Shown: positions 10,644-23,011, counted from the stretch's first letter. The stretch: 64,000 nt of DNA from Nereocystis luetkeana (GCA_031213475.1 JARUPZ010000020.1:6249858-6313857), one strand, 5' to 3'. Notes: generated by a model from the sequence alone, not told the origin. Numbers and translations: made by a program.

Positions 10644-12376
10644 CAGGGCTTTTCGCGGGTCGGGTCAGCGGACCCGACCCGACCCGCGAAATTTTTGAGT
10701 TTTTTTTACTTGACCCGACCCGACCCGTGAGATTTTGAAAGACTCTTGACCCGACCCGACCCGTGAGGTTTGAAAATCTCCTGACCCGACCCGACCCGAC
10801 CCGCGAGATTTCAAAACCTCCTGGCCCGACACGACCGGACCCGCCACCTTCCGATTGACCCGTGAAACACGGGATTCATGTGGGTCGGGTCACCATGAGC
10901 CGCTAGGCCATTTATTATCTTGACCCGAAGGTTCGACCCGCAGATCTGGCCCGTTGGTCGGCACTTCAAAAACAATTTCATGCTCATTTTTGTGCCCCGC
11001 AGCCATATATGACCTGGCTGTAGTGGGTATGAATGGATGCGGGCATGCGTGTATGAATTTGGCGGTGTTTTAATATTTGAATATGATACCAAAGGAGTAT
11101 TATCGAGTATTGGTACGAGGGAAGCCTTCGGGTAGGAGAGCGGGAAGTGATTCAAGTGTCGGATCCGCGAGCCGACTGCGCGGGTCCAACCCGCGGGTCA
11201 GTAGAAACCAACTCGCGGGTCATGCTGGCCCGACCCTCGAGTGACCCACTTCTCGCGGGTCATGACCTGACCCGACCCGTGTGAGCTTTTCGTCACCTCT
11301 TGACCCGAACCGACCCGACCCGACCCGTGAGATTTGAATAAATTCTTGACCCGCCCTGACCCGACCCACGAGATTTGAAAACCTCTGGACCCGACCCGAC
11401 CCGTGAGATCTTGAACCCTTCCTGACCCGACCCGGCCCGACCCGTGACACTTCGAACACCACGTGACCCGCGAAAGGCACCAGGGCTATTCGCGGGTCAT
11501 GACCCGTCCCGCGGGTCGGGTCACTTGATGCTCAAAATGTCACGGGTCCGGTCGGGTCGGGTCAGGAAGTGTTCAAAATTTCACGGGTCGGGTCGGGTCG
11601 GGTCAAGAATTTTTCAAAGCTCGCGGGTTGGGTCAGGTCGGGTCAAGAGTTTTTTAAATCTCACGGGTCGGGTCGGGTCGGGTCAAGAGGTGATGAAAAG
11701 CTTACGGGTCGGGTCAGGTCATGACCCGCGAGAAGCAGGTCACTCGTGGATCAGGCCAGCATGACCCGCGAGTTGCTTTTTGCTGACCCGCGGGTCGGAC
11801 CCGCGCATTCGGCTCGCGGACCCGCCACTTGAATAACTTCCCGCTCTCTTACCCAAAGGCTTCTCTCGTACCAATACTCCGTAACACCCCTTTGGTATCA
11901 TATTCAGACATTAAAACACCGCCAAATTCATAAACGCATGCCCGCATCCATTCATACCCACTACAGCCAGGTCATATATCGCTTCGGGGCACTAAAATGA
12001 ACATTAAATTGTTTTTGAAGTTCCCATCCACGGGCCAGATCCGCGGGTCAAACCTTCGGGTCAAGATAAATGGTCTCGCGGGTCAAGGTGACCCGACCCG
12101 CATGAAACCCGTGTCTCACGGGTCAGTGGGAAAGTGGCGGGTCGGGTCGGGTCGGATCAGGAGGTTTCAAAATCTTGCGGGTCGGGTCGGGTCGGGTCAA
12201 GAGATTTTCAAATCTCACGGGTCGGGTCGGGTCGGGTCAAGAGGCTTTCAAAATCTCGCGGGTCGGGTCGGGTAAAGTCAACATACCTAAACAAAATCGC
12301 GGGTCGGGTCGGGTCAGCTGACCCGACCCGACCCGACCCGACCCGTGAGGTTTGACCTGACCCGCGAAAAGCCCTG
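10644..12376. mobile_element. 1.73 kb fold-back element with GGGTC arrays (hAT-like ends)
   Basis: A giant imperfect inverted repeat with arms of about 860 bp centred near 11,490. The ends are CAGGGCTTTTCGCGGGTC (10644-10661) and its complement ending 12376. The flanks read GGAAAAAA on both sides (10636-10643 and 12376-12383), an 8 bp duplication if the last G is counted as target. A paralogous unoccupied site with the same tatatGGAAAAAACAC context occurs at about 12,490. Each arm alternates runs of GACCCGACCCG (or complement) with ~20 bp AT-rich spacers and carries one unique ~330 bp middle section (10870-11160 and its mirror at 11830-12110). There is no transposase. Ends starting CAGGG plus an 8 bp duplication fit the hAT superfamily; that is inference. 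Confidence 0.82.
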
Positions 12377-12384
12377 GAAAAAAC

Positions 12385-12570
12385 ACCGTAGGTTATATGG
12401 TATGTTGTTGGTATGATATGGTGGTATGGTATATGGTATGTTGGTGGGAAAAAATGTTGGAATGGTATGATGGTACGGTTTAATATGCTATATGGAAAAA
12501 ACACGGTATGTGATATGGTATGTTGGTGGTATGGTATGGCAGTACGGTGTGGTAGATGTATTGTATGGCT
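12385..12570. repeat. TGGTATGG simple repeat, right of fold-back element
   Basis: Continuation of the minisatellite interrupted by the fold-back element. It contains the unoccupied-site paralogue near 12,490. Confidence 0.65.
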
Positions 12571-12708
12571 AAATATTGCCTACTAATAGTGGCATGGATT
12601 ATGGTTTAGTATATAAGGTCCGCAAGAGTCGACTACGTCGTACGAATATCGTCTGTAACGGCCTTATATATCGATCATTGGAAGGTGTTCGAAAATCTAA
12701 GGCATGCG

Positions 12709-12713
<5 letters not shown>

Positions 12714-12744
<31 letters not shown>
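12714..12744. repeat. (ACAG)n microsatellite
   Basis: About seven consecutive ACAG units. The region 12,750-14,400 around it shows no recognisable gene apart from the dispersed repeat at 13662-13755. Confidence 0.85.
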
Positions 12745-13661
12745 TATTTGCAATTACCAAAACAGATACTCAGTTTTACTAAGTGATAATTTACTCAGCA
12801 CGTATCATACAGCAGTCGTGCATTCCATACCTGCCCCGGGCATCGTGCACACCCCCTATTCGCTGTCATTGCCCGATACGAATCGGGCTGGCCCTGGGTT
12901 GGTTATATGTCGAGGTCGATTGTTTTTCGCACTGCTGTAAAAAAAGTTATTCCGCATGATGACTACTTCAATATGTGTATGATACGCTCGGGAGCACAAC
13001 TAGCTATCTCCTTTTCATGGCACAAATTAAAAACAAGTACTTACGAATGCTGAGTTCGATATAGGTATGAATATCTCACTGATGAACAACAATGTCTTCT
13101 TCACCTCAAGCATAACACAGATTAATTAGTCCAGGAACCAGGAATTGAGACCTGATCAAAGCCTGGCATTCTCAAGCTTAAGAACGCAGATGGGCAGAGC
13201 TCGCCATGTGCTAAGCGTGAGCTATGAGTCTCAATTTGTTCGCGGTATTACACGCAGCGACTGATTGATGGTACGAAGCACGAAGCGAACCTCCGATTAT
13301 CATTTTTAGCCAAATCTTCGCTGTTACCCCACACCGAACCGTCGGAGACGAGCCTGAGCGAAAACGGCCTGTCTCTGGGTCAGCTACCCCTACTCGTGAC
13401 GGCGCGATCGAGGCTAACGCCCGACCGATTTTTTCAAACAATGCGTGAGTCAAGCCTGAAGTACGTGTGTTGCATAAAACTCTCAGTCTTTTCCGCGGCG
13501 GCGCGTTCGAAATTTAGCGGTGGCTCAACAAAAAGAGGATCGGCGCCTAATCATTATAAGGCTCCGCGGTGCGTTTTAGCTTTTCTTCGCTCGTTGGTTT
13601 TAGTCCAGCTGGAGAGCCTACTCGCTTACACTCTCGGGAAAAATATAGAAAGACGCAGAAG

Positions 13662-13755
13662 AAAATCAAAGACGACATCCAGCACACCCCGTGTCCTTGC
13701 TGATTCTTCATCGCAGAGAGACCAAGCTCTGTGGTCACAAAACGACTATCGAAGA
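13662..13755 (+). repeat. ~100 bp dispersed repeat, copy 2 of 3
   Basis: Shares 'aaaatcaaagac-acatccagcacacc', 'gtgtcc-tgc' and 'tctgtggtcacaaaacgac' with 4760-4867 and with the inverse of 62833-62931. Confidence 0.6.
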
Positions 13756-14399
13756 GGCTTCATTGCGTTGTTACGTTGAAACATTTCCATGATTAGTATA
13801 TAGGGTCGTGATGCCAGTGGCTATTTCTGTTTCATGTGTTTCATCAAATGCTGGTTTATTGACACCTTCATACTCAAGTTATGATCGCTTCAGCTCGACT
13901 GGAATGGGAAGGACAGATGGAAGAGAGATGGAGGGACGGAGGAAGGGAGGGAGGGACGGAGAGAGGGAGGCAGAAGGGGGTCGGCCACTCGAAGGGAACC
14001 GAGTCGAATAGAGTCCACCACGAGGGGGCGCGAGTGGCCAGCAGTTCGCAGTAGATTTTAAACGTTTGTCAGTGATCACAGACGGTCGCGTTTGGGTTGG
14101 GACTCCTAAGATGCTCGATTTTTTGCAGTCATCAAAACGATACTGGAGTAGTACAAGAACGGCCGTAAGGATGTTCGGCGAGAGAGGAGGAAAACAGCAC
14201 AGCATCAAACGGGCGGCGCCAAACGAGCTGGGATTAGTATGATGAGCGATGTGACCAACGGCTAAGTGGGTGGCGTCGGAGGGGTGTTCGCCAGGCATCG
14301 TTTGGGGGGTGGGCGTCGTAGGTTTAGTTTGCAGGCGGACACGTACACACACCTTTCGGATATCGTCGGAAACTGTTAGAAGCGACCTGACAAGCATAA

Positions 14400-14790
14400 G
14401 CTATAGGAATCAATCAGCCAGCTCTCCCTCGAAAGGCACACGAACATGTTTCTTTATTACGTGTGAACCCACCGTTGCTATTGGGGAATTATATTCTTGT
14501 CCACCGGTCCGAACAACCATTTAGTCAGATGGGGTGTGTCCGAAAAGACATTTACTGCACAACTGTGCAACGAAGTTCGACCAAACACATACCAAACACA
14601 TGACATACTTACCGGTAAGTCCGTGCCAGTCGCAGAAGAAAAAATAGAAAGCGGAAGCACCTAAAACCACGTACGTGAAGTGAGCGGAAGTAGAGGAGTA
14701 GTCTATCGGTAGCCTACAACCTCCCATCATACCATCAGGTAGTCGCGAGCCACAGGGCGCTGTCCTGGAGCGTTCACGTTGATTGATTGT
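14400..14790. repeat. Dispersed repeat, pair with 56565-56965
   Basis: The two segments share 'cagtcagccagctctccctc', 'gtgtgtccgaa', 'tcgaccaaacacataccaaa', 'agtccgtg-cagtcgcag-agaaaaaa', 'gaagcacct', 'aaaaccacgta' and 'gagccaca-ggcgctgt' in the same order and orientation. Divergence is moderate. From 14,790 to 19,820 I see no splice-supported gene; ORFs on the minus strand at 15854-16781 are discussed under rejected items. Confidence 0.7.
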
Positions 14791-16627
14791 GTCAGCTGCT
14801 GTGTAAGACAAGGCAAATTCAGGCAAGGCGCAAGGTCCCAAGGCCTGCGGCCCCTTGTTTTCCTTGCTTGGAGATTAACATCGTGCCATTTGCCACTTTG
14901 TTGTCACCGTCCAGTCATCCGCTCAGACCGAAAAATACATCGATAAACAGAAAGACCCATTCACAAAACAATGAACTCACCAATAAGTACATACGTACTA
15001 TTAATACACACATGCCACATACGGTACACACAACAGTAGTGTTTAAGCCCCCGACGTTCACGCACGTTCCCCGGCATTGGCATAGCAACGCAACTTGTGA
15101 ACGATAACACTCGCCCGGGGTCACACTTATTACGTTACTACTGTATTAATACTGACAAAAGTTGAAAAACAACCGAAAAAAAGAACGAGCACCGCTAAAC
15201 TCACGTCTTCCACCAGGAGAGATCGGCCGCTTGCCCCCGCAAAAAAATGAGTCACTTCCGGGAGGTAGGCGAAAGACAACAACATTTTCTCCTCTGACCC
15301 TGTGAAGGAAACGAAGCAGGCCACACCTGGCCTACTCTCCCAACGCAGTCACTAGTGCTTTCCTACGCGAGATACCAGCGGCGTGGCGGCTATTTATGTT
15401 TACTTGCGGAGTCAGCGCGTCACACAACTTATTCTCCCCAGAATATTGCTGCACTTCCTTCCCTATGTGGATATATCCATCCCTTCAGCACAGACGGATG
15501 CTCTCAAGTCCAACTCACCAACCGAACACGCAAACCCAAACCCGCAAAGTGCCCGTCAACAGGTCCGCCGTCCTCTTTCCGGTCTGTGCGAGTACCTACC
15601 ACGTGCCCCTTAAAAACGTTTGCCTGGCCCAAAACCGACATACCACGGTTTACTCAAGCGTATCTCCGCTAGCCCCCTTGCTCAAGGGTGAACGGATGTT
15701 TTCCTTCTCCTTGGAGTGAGCCGTGAGCGCGACTTCAACGGTATTTCTGGTACGGTCGGCCATAGTTTGAACCTCGATATTACGAACATATGACATGCGG
15801 CTTTGCGACCTTATACCTTCAATTTTAACGCTAACTCCCACTTCAAGTTGAGGTTAGCGCTCGAGCTGGAACTGTCCTCGCGATGTGACCGCGCCGTGCC
15901 TACTGCAGTGTTCAATTTGACCCTGTGATAATCTTGTTGCACCTCTGCACATTGCTGTGGGAGACACTGGCGAGTACCCCCAACAAACCTGCACTATCGC
16001 ACACCCCCTCCAACACCTGCCGTTGAGGCCGCCGGCACGGCCGCCACTGCAGTCACCGGTACCACCACCGCTGCATCTACCGCTAGGCCACCCGGCCGCA
16101 CGCGTGCTGCGGACCAGATAATCGCCACCTCGGCGCCATCGCTCAGCTCTGCACCCCCCACGGCTTGAAGGCCGACTGGCCCTTGGAGACCTGTTGGAGA
16201 TGTGCGGGAAGTGGCGGAGGAGGAGATCCTGAATCCCCTCCGTGCTGGACACGCGATCGTAGCCCTCTTGGGGGTACACCTTTTGTGGGCGCGACGGTAT
16301 GACAGCAGCAAGCGGGGCAGCACAGAGTTCCGTTTACAACTAAAAAGTTTTCGTGCAGGCCGTTGTACGGGGGGGTACAAACACATATGTAGCTGTACAT
16401 GAACGAGCACGTCGACACGAGCACGGCAGCGATGGCGACGTTTGACTGGTCAAGTTCGCGCATCGTACCGTCGGCGTGAAAATCGTTGGCAAAGAATCGG
16501 CCTGACTCGAGACGGCGGCTGACCATGGCGATGAACATGGGGAAAGGATTCTGGCGACAATCAGTGATGAAGCAGTGTAAAAAACAGAACAAGGAGAGGG
16601 AGGGAGGTGGGGGGGTGCACTCATTAT

Positions 16628-16780
16628 CATACATGGCCGTAGTTGTATGACCATAGACCCTCGCATCCCTACAATGCCGGGGCGGAGCACGTCCAGTTTT
16701 CACCGACCAGGCAGACACTGTTTGCACCAAGCGCGAAACACCGTGATATGTTGGGCGAGTCGCATGAAGGGCGAGCTGCA
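16628..16780 (-). repeat. ~150 bp dispersed repeat, inverted relative to 31620-31773
   Basis: Read on the minus strand it matches 31620-31773 on the plus strand, including 'cgcgcttggtgc', 'tgcctggtcg', 'ggacgtgctccg-cccggcat' and 'tatggtcatac-actacggccatg'. Both copies are open in one frame, but no wider gene context supports coding. Confidence 0.65.
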
Positions 16781-17032
16781 TCCTACGAAGAACCTCTCTT
16801 GAGGCGGATGTTCTTGCATATGGATGACAGCGTCAATGAATTGATTTAGTTTCTGGTGTGGCCAGTTCCAGAGACAGCAATGGGTTTACTATGTAACTGC
16901 CTCTTGGGTGCCTCACCATATACACACAACGTGATACGATCCTCCTCGACGTGCAGAGGGGAGGTTCTCCCCGCAAAAAATGATCTAACTCGACCGCCAG
17001 CTGTGGTGACCGCGAAAAAAACCAACAACAAC

Positions 17033-17092
17033 AAAAAAAACCAACAACAACAACAACAGCAACAACAACTACTACTACACCAACAACAAAAA
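17033..17092. repeat. CAA-rich microsatellite
   Basis: Interrupted CAACAA runs with A-tracts. Nothing else is recognised in 16,850-18,900. Confidence 0.6.
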
Positions 17093-19239
17093 CGGTACCC
17101 CGGCTGTCTAGCTCACGCAGTGAGAGGCGTGTTTCACAGCGTCGTCGCCAACCGACGCCAACCCAACCTATATATATACGAAGTATATACACACCAGGCA
17201 TATAATAGGGGGGGGAGGGGGCGAGGGGGGGAAAGTACCCCCTCGTCGCACTCCCAATCAAACTTCATCGATATCAGCTTCTAGAACCATTACATGGCGC
17301 CGATTTCAGTGCCACGCCCTTCCCACACACTAATACATGTGGGCGCGGGCGCTGCAGTGGCCGGGTGCCGCCTCCATTCCATAGCGTGGCCGATACCGTG
17401 GGATGCAGTCGTCGTGTCAGTGTCAAGGCTTACCTCTGCATTTTGACTTCCCGCGGCACAGAACTCAGGAGGACACAACTCCTGCCAAACAAGCTCGTTC
17501 GAGCAAAGTGGAACGCGCAATCTCCATGACATCGCTGAACCTACGTGATGAGCCTATTTGATTTGGCGTGGCCTGTCGAACGCACCGACGTCTCGAAAAT
17601 ACTCTGTGTTGACTGGAGAGGGCCAAACGCTGGGTCGTCGAACTTGATTATAGGCGATGGCCAAAACTTGAAAACGTTTTACACGGACCACTCACGAAAG
17701 AACACAAAATGTTCACAGCAGTCATACATAAGAAAGCTGATCACACTCGTACTTTCAGCTGCTGTCATGGTGCCGCCGTGCAAGATCACCAAAGAATACC
17801 TTCCCGGCTAAACCATCACGTGCGTGATCTGGTTGCAAACAGTGCGATTCTGAGGTGATTTTAGCAAGCACAGTCTTCTAATGAATCGGCGCCTCGTTGG
17901 TCCCGGCCTCTGGCGGCATGACTTTGTTTTGGTAATCGGAGCAACAGTTGGTCGTGAAAAGAAAAAAACGAGTAGGGGGGGATAAAGAAACTCCCCCGAT
18001 CTCAAGTAGGTGTCCTAGGCGTACGGTAGAGCTGTTGTACTTCAGTTTTCGGTCATAAAATAAAGTACTAAATCTCCTATTATTATGAAAAATTGCACCA
18101 GGTACGTTTCCGTTTATTTCAGGTGCATTACTACTTCTGGTACACTAACGACATATCATGCCCCCCTACCGAAAAACGGCCTAGTTCCATAACTTGAGCT
18201 TCAGACTGTCGACCAAGCAACATATACGCTGTTCGCAATGGCCTCTCTTAATAGGGGGCATTGGGGCCCTTGGATCTGCAAAGGAGGGCATCCGTTGCAG
18301 TGTTTGCTTCATGAAACGAGTTTTCTCAGCAGCAGCAATTTGATATTTCCGGAGCTCCTGTTCGGTGTGTAGACATACATGTACATGCACGCTGTGTCCG
18401 TGTAGGACACTACCAACGGTCAAACCAGAGGCCCAGGTAGGTTCACCTACTATTAAGAGTGCTTAACCTTGTCGTCGAGATCTGGATTTAAACGGTGTCA
18501 ATAGCATGAGAGACGACCATTCGGCCGAGGGTAGCAGAGGTAGTATGATGAGATGTTTTCGAGTAAGGGGCGCTTTTCGTGATGTGTGATCAGGGCATCG
18601 AATTGATCCGGCGCCCGACACAAAGCTAATGTCTATATATAGCCCGCGCTCTCTTAAACTAACTGTCGTGAGGGCGATGCTTCGAGCCTTACCACTGGAT
18701 AAATGACATTTTCAATAGGGAGCCATGAACGATCGCAAGTGTACATATCAAAAATAGTATTGCAACTGTGAAAAAAGCGAAACAAAATATGTTTCCGCAC
18801 TGTACTTGTGTCGGTTGAAGGCCCCCCCTTGACCGCCTTGGGACTCGAGAGGAGAAACCTAACGATATGTACGTAAGAGGTGACGATTACAGAAACGGCC
18901 ACTGGGCGTGATGTGAATCGGCGTCCTAATAAGGATGCAGGGAGTCGTACGGCGCGGGCGCAGCATGATCCTACCCGTACTGGTGGGCGCTCATGCTGCT
19001 GCTACAAGTAGACGGTTGATAACTACCTCGTATCGGTCACGACCATACCTAAGGGTCGTTGTCACCTGGACTTTTTATTTTTCGGGTTCCCCGGAAAATT
19101 CACGGAAACGCGAAAAAAGTGCGGTGGGTCGTATTAGCGTCTGGTATCATGTTTCATGAGGTTGCAACGCTCGTCCATCTGATCGAATCGTCGAAACCAG
19201 CAGCACGCAAGAAAGGCCGTCCGCTGGATCGTGCTGCTA

Positions 19240-19284
19240 AAGATACCCCGACTCCTACAGAGGCGATCCCCCGACTCCTACAGA
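19240..19284. repeat. 22 bp tandem duplication
   Basis: 'cccgactcctacagaggcga' occurs twice head-to-tail. It lies in a 119-codon plus frame (19059-19418) with a basic KKGRP-like stretch, but without recognisable domain or clear splice sites, so no gene is called. Confidence 0.5.
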
Positions 19285-20868
19285 GGCGACCGTGCCTCGC
19301 CGTACCTCGTGAGCTCAACTTCTGGCGCGACAAAACCCTCCACAACATGAAAATAGCTGGCGATGTCGTGTTGATCTCGGCTATGTCGGTGGGTCGGCTC
19401 TGTCGACTGGACGAATAGAGTTCTCGTTGTGCACGGCGATTTCTACGACCAGCCACGGCCTGGGAACGACCCTGGGGATGACCCTGATGATCTATCCTGT
19501 ACAGTGCCGAGTGGTGGCATTGCGCACACGGCTCACACGGTGCACCTGCCCGATGTTCTGCGACGATGAGGGACTTTTCTGCGATACGAGAAATTATGTT
19601 TTAGGTATTTCGCCAGGTCTGAAAAAATTCCGCGAAACGCGAAAAAAACAGGTAATCCGGGATTTTTCCTCAAAACGCGAAAAAAAATGTCCGGTTAATA
19701 ACGCCCCTAATACAGGTATTCGTACCTGGTACCATTAATAGTTAACAGGTAGTAAATGATAGCCCAGAACAAGTTACCGTTGTTTTGATCGGTATCTCCG
19801 GGCCCCGAAGGGGTTAAATAGGTGTTACAAGGGGCTTCGCTCAGGAAGGAAAACAGCACATCAAATTATGCGAAGCGAACAGAGGTCCACGATTGAGTTT
19901 AGCTTTTTCAAGGATCGTAATTGCAAACCCGGCGACTTGATAATGCCAAGAGTCCCGCCGCCATGCTTCAGGAAAAAACAGCTCCGACGTCAGCTTGGAT
20001 GCCACATATACGCTTCGCGTCGCGGGTGTCGTACGTACGTACATACCCCAGGTAGGGTACTACTGCCTGTACTTATTTTCTTCTTTCGATAAGCTCTATG
20101 TCCGTACTGTATGTACGAAGAAAGCGAAAGCACAGCACGGCACAGCAGCAAAAACAATGAAAATAAAACCAAAAAGTCCGGAAGGAAAAAAAATCCCCGT
20201 CCCCTCTCGTGTAATATTTTTCTGCCTGATTGGAACACCTTACACCCGGTCGAAAAGAAGAAAGAAGAAAAGAAACAAATCGCACAGAATAACTTCTCTC
20301 TCAGCCTCGTACGCCGCCCGCCCCTCTCGCGACCACCTCGCTACCGATTCGGTCCAGGGAAAGCTTTTATCACTCTCTGCCACAATCAGCCCCGTCGCCC
20401 GCCTCGCGTGAAGCCCGGTGCTCACCGTGGCCGTCGTTCGCCAGCTCGATAACGTTGGTGTTCAAACTGCACACCTCCCTCTTTCAAATTTAGCGTGGTC
20501 GCAAAAATAGGCACCGCTTGAATATTATCTTGCCCTCCCGAACGACCTTTATAACTCGTACATACTCTATCAACAATCATAAATCGAAGCCAGACAAAGC
20601 CCGTTCATGCATCCCTCGTGTCTCGAGGCACACGCGACGCCTAGGCACGAAAGCGGCGACCGCGCTCCTTGCAACCCCCCCTCTACCCGCCAGCACCCGC
20701 TGACACCCGCGACGGTGCCGGGTCCTCCCGCGATGCTGTGCTCGGAGAACACGCACGCACACGAAACGAAAGAAGAAAAAAAGAAGCAAGGGCCGAGAAA
20801 ACAAAGAACTGCTGGAAAGGTCACGCACGCATATATATATATATATATATAATATATATATATATATA

Positions 20869-21126
20869 GCCCGCTATAAACGTTTTCGTTCATTTCATGT
20901 TAAATTGGAGCGCTGGCGTTTATCTAATCGATTTAAGTTTGAGCTTCATCTTCAGCCTACACCAAAATGGATCCAGACAGATTATCCAAATTTAAGTTTT
21001 ATTCTTTCTTCTGACGTTTGTGTTCCTGTGAGGGCTATGACACCTTTTTTGTGGGCATTCGAAGAAAGAGAAAAGTTAATGGAATTTTATGAAAGGGTTA
21101 GTGGTGCACGTATGCACGGGTGGAGA
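20869..21126 (+). pseudogene. NUMT: rps4-like fragment fused in frame to nad7 fragment
   Basis: Follows an AT microsatellite (20831-20868). The frame beginning ARYKRFR continues through [20 protein letters not shown], which resembles mitochondrial ribosomal protein S4, up to about 21,035. It then becomes [20 protein letters not shown] and SGARMH, a hallmark stretch of NADH dehydrogenase subunit 7 (Nad7, complex I 49 kDa subunit). The join keeps one reading frame, so a chimeric ORF of about 85-90 codons exists, but neither part is complete. The sequence is more AT-rich than its surroundings. The Nad7 match is firm; the S4 assignment is probable. Confidence 0.75.
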
Positions 21127-21375
21127 ACACTAAGGCCTTGAGATAACCCTGTTGAAGGAACTCGGCAAAATGACTCTGTAACTTCGGAATAAGGAGTAAA
21201 GGCATGTAGCGTAAGCTTTTGTCTTTGTCACAAAATAGGGGGTGGCGACTGTTTATTAAAAACACAGGTCTCTGCTAACTCGTAAGAGGATGTATAGGGA
21301 CTGACACCTGCCCGGTGCCGGTAGGTGAAGCTTTTATGTTTACGCATTGAGGTCAAACCCCGGTAAACGGCGGCT

Positions 21376-21432
<57 letters not shown>

Positions 21433-21506
21433 TGAATGGTGTAACGACTTCCCCGCTGTCTCCAACAGGGACTCAGTGAAATTACATAGGTCGTGAAGAT
21501 GCGGCC
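21127..21506 (+). pseudogene. NUMT: fragment of mitochondrial LSU (23S) rRNA
   Basis: Contains the conserved strings 'gttgaaggaactcggcaaaa', 'ctgtttattaaaaacacag', 'cctgcccggtgccgg', 'ccccggtaaacggcgg', 'ggtcctaaggtagcgaaatt', 'ccttgtcgggtaagttccga', 'gactcagtgaaatt' and 'gtgaagatgcgg'. These define the end of domain III through the start of domain V of large-subunit rRNA. Several spacers are shorter than in bacteria, as in brown-algal mitochondria. The fragment stops abruptly at both ends and joins nad7 sequence on the left, so it is an inserted, non-functional copy. Confidence 0.88.
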
Positions 21507-21679
21507 ATACACGAGACGAAAGAAGAAAAAAGGAAGAAAGGACCGAGAAAACAAAGAACTGCTGGAAAGGTCCGGCAAGTAATGAAAGGTGGTGGTTTGG
21601 AAGTGGGAGCTCTGAGAGGCCAGGGATGCACCAACCGAGCACGCTCAGGGGTTGTGATCTAAGTATGTAGTTCTATGTA

Positions 21680-23005
21680 CGTACTGATTTACTGCTCTAA
21701 GGCTCTACTTCAGCTCCATAGCACATCACCGAAGCTTATTCTCCTTGGGGCGAGTGAAACAGGCCACACAGAACGATCATGGCGACTACTACTTTAATCA
21801 TACCAACCCTGGGGCCACGTGATAATAGCCATGTTGCAAGTATACATGTACGAGTTTAGTTTAGTTTTTCATCACCGGGGTGGTTGGTTTCCTGTGGTGG
21901 GGTGGTATCTCAAGATAAGGGTCGTGGTCCGTATATCCTTATACCTGGTATGTAAAAACCAAGCAACACCGTCCTTGTCGTAAAGATCTGTTCCCAGTAG
22001 GTCTGCCGGTGCATGTTCATACGTGCACAACGCATACATCCACACAACTATTAATTGTACCTATGATACGACCTAATACATACCTGGTACAGCAGCAGCG
22101 ACCCTGTCCCCAATCCGGTCCTGATACTCGTAATGTGCAATGGTTGAATACGTACGTATCGAATACCTGTGGTACCTGGTACCAGGTGCCCGTATATACA
22201 TCAAAGCGTGGTGGAAAAAATACAAATTTCAAATTTCGTCCAACAAGGCCGACAATCTTGAAAATTTCAAGAATTCAAAATTCAGAAGGACACCCATACT
22301 ACACAGCCCACCCACATGCACAGCTCACACACAGCGGCAGACATCAACAGCACTATTGGCAGATGCTGCTGCTTCTACTGCTGTGCCCTCCGCACCTTAG
22401 TTTTATACGCGTGCATCCCCGCACGAACCGACATCATGTGCGAGATTCCACGAGCGCTGCCGCCAGCCCAGATCGCCAAGTTCCTTGCAGTGGCGATATC
22501 TCACATCTCGTTCGCAGAGAGACCGGCCTTGGATGCAAAGCACTGCTGCTGTGCTGCTTGAGCAGAACAACGTTGATGCTGCTTGGCCGGAACCAACACC
22601 AGGTGCACCGACGAAATGACGCACAACCGAGTAGCCAGTGCCTTGCTCAATTCCAGGGAGAGAGGCGCAGTATACCGCGACCGCACGCGTGTCTACCTTG
22701 AGACCACACTCCCCTTCGTCCTCGCTGTTTCGTACAGGGAGCATTTTTTTTGTTTTTTTAGCCGAGCAAGGGGTTTCGTTGTGAATATGAGGCATGCTCT
22801 ACTGCACATGACAACCCCGCGGAGCGGAGATGAACTGAAATGTTTTTTCGAAAGGCAACAAACAACGACAAAGATACCGGAGCCGCTTAGAGCGGCACGA
22901 GCTGGGAAGAGTTGCTCAACCGGGCGGCTCTTACTCTTCGCGGGCCATCCTGTCCCAGGGGTGGTCCGCCTGTGAAGCGGCAACGTTCGAGATCTCCACA
23001 CAGCA
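21680..23005. other. Intergenic, no firm gene
   Basis: Two plus-strand frames have protein-like composition: 22437-22557 (starting MCEIPRALPP) and 22583-22735 (containing ALLNSRERGAVYRDR). Neither has clear splice sites or a family I know. They might be 5' exons of the gene downstream or decayed coding sequence. Confidence 0.3.
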
Positions 23006-23011
23006 AGTGCC

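Larger units (their letters stand above)
19826..21676. repeat. ~1.1 kb dispersed repeat, copy B, interrupted by mtDNA
   Basis: Second copy of the repeat at 5066-6147, in the same orientation. It is about 750 bp longer because a mitochondrial fragment sits inside it at about 20823-21508. About 64 bp of the repeat itself is duplicated directly on both sides of the insert (20759-20822 and 21509-21572, sharing 'cgaaagaagaaaaaa', 'ccgagaaaacaaagaactg' and 'ctggaaaggtc'). Copy A has a single version of this stretch. Confidence 0.78.

Noticed and set aside
10665-12504. Gly-Ser-Arg-Val repeat ORFs on both strands
   Set aside because: Translations of GGGTC arrays in the fold-back element.
15854-16781. 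Minus ORFs of 138-212 codons and an Ala/Thr-rich plus frame near 16,000-16,165
   Set aside because: Overlapping frames on both strands; part matches a dispersed repeat (16628-16780). No splice or domain support.
21127-21506. Functional rRNA gene
   Set aside because: Only part of the LSU is present and it is fused to nad7 sequence, so it is an inserted mitochondrial fragment.
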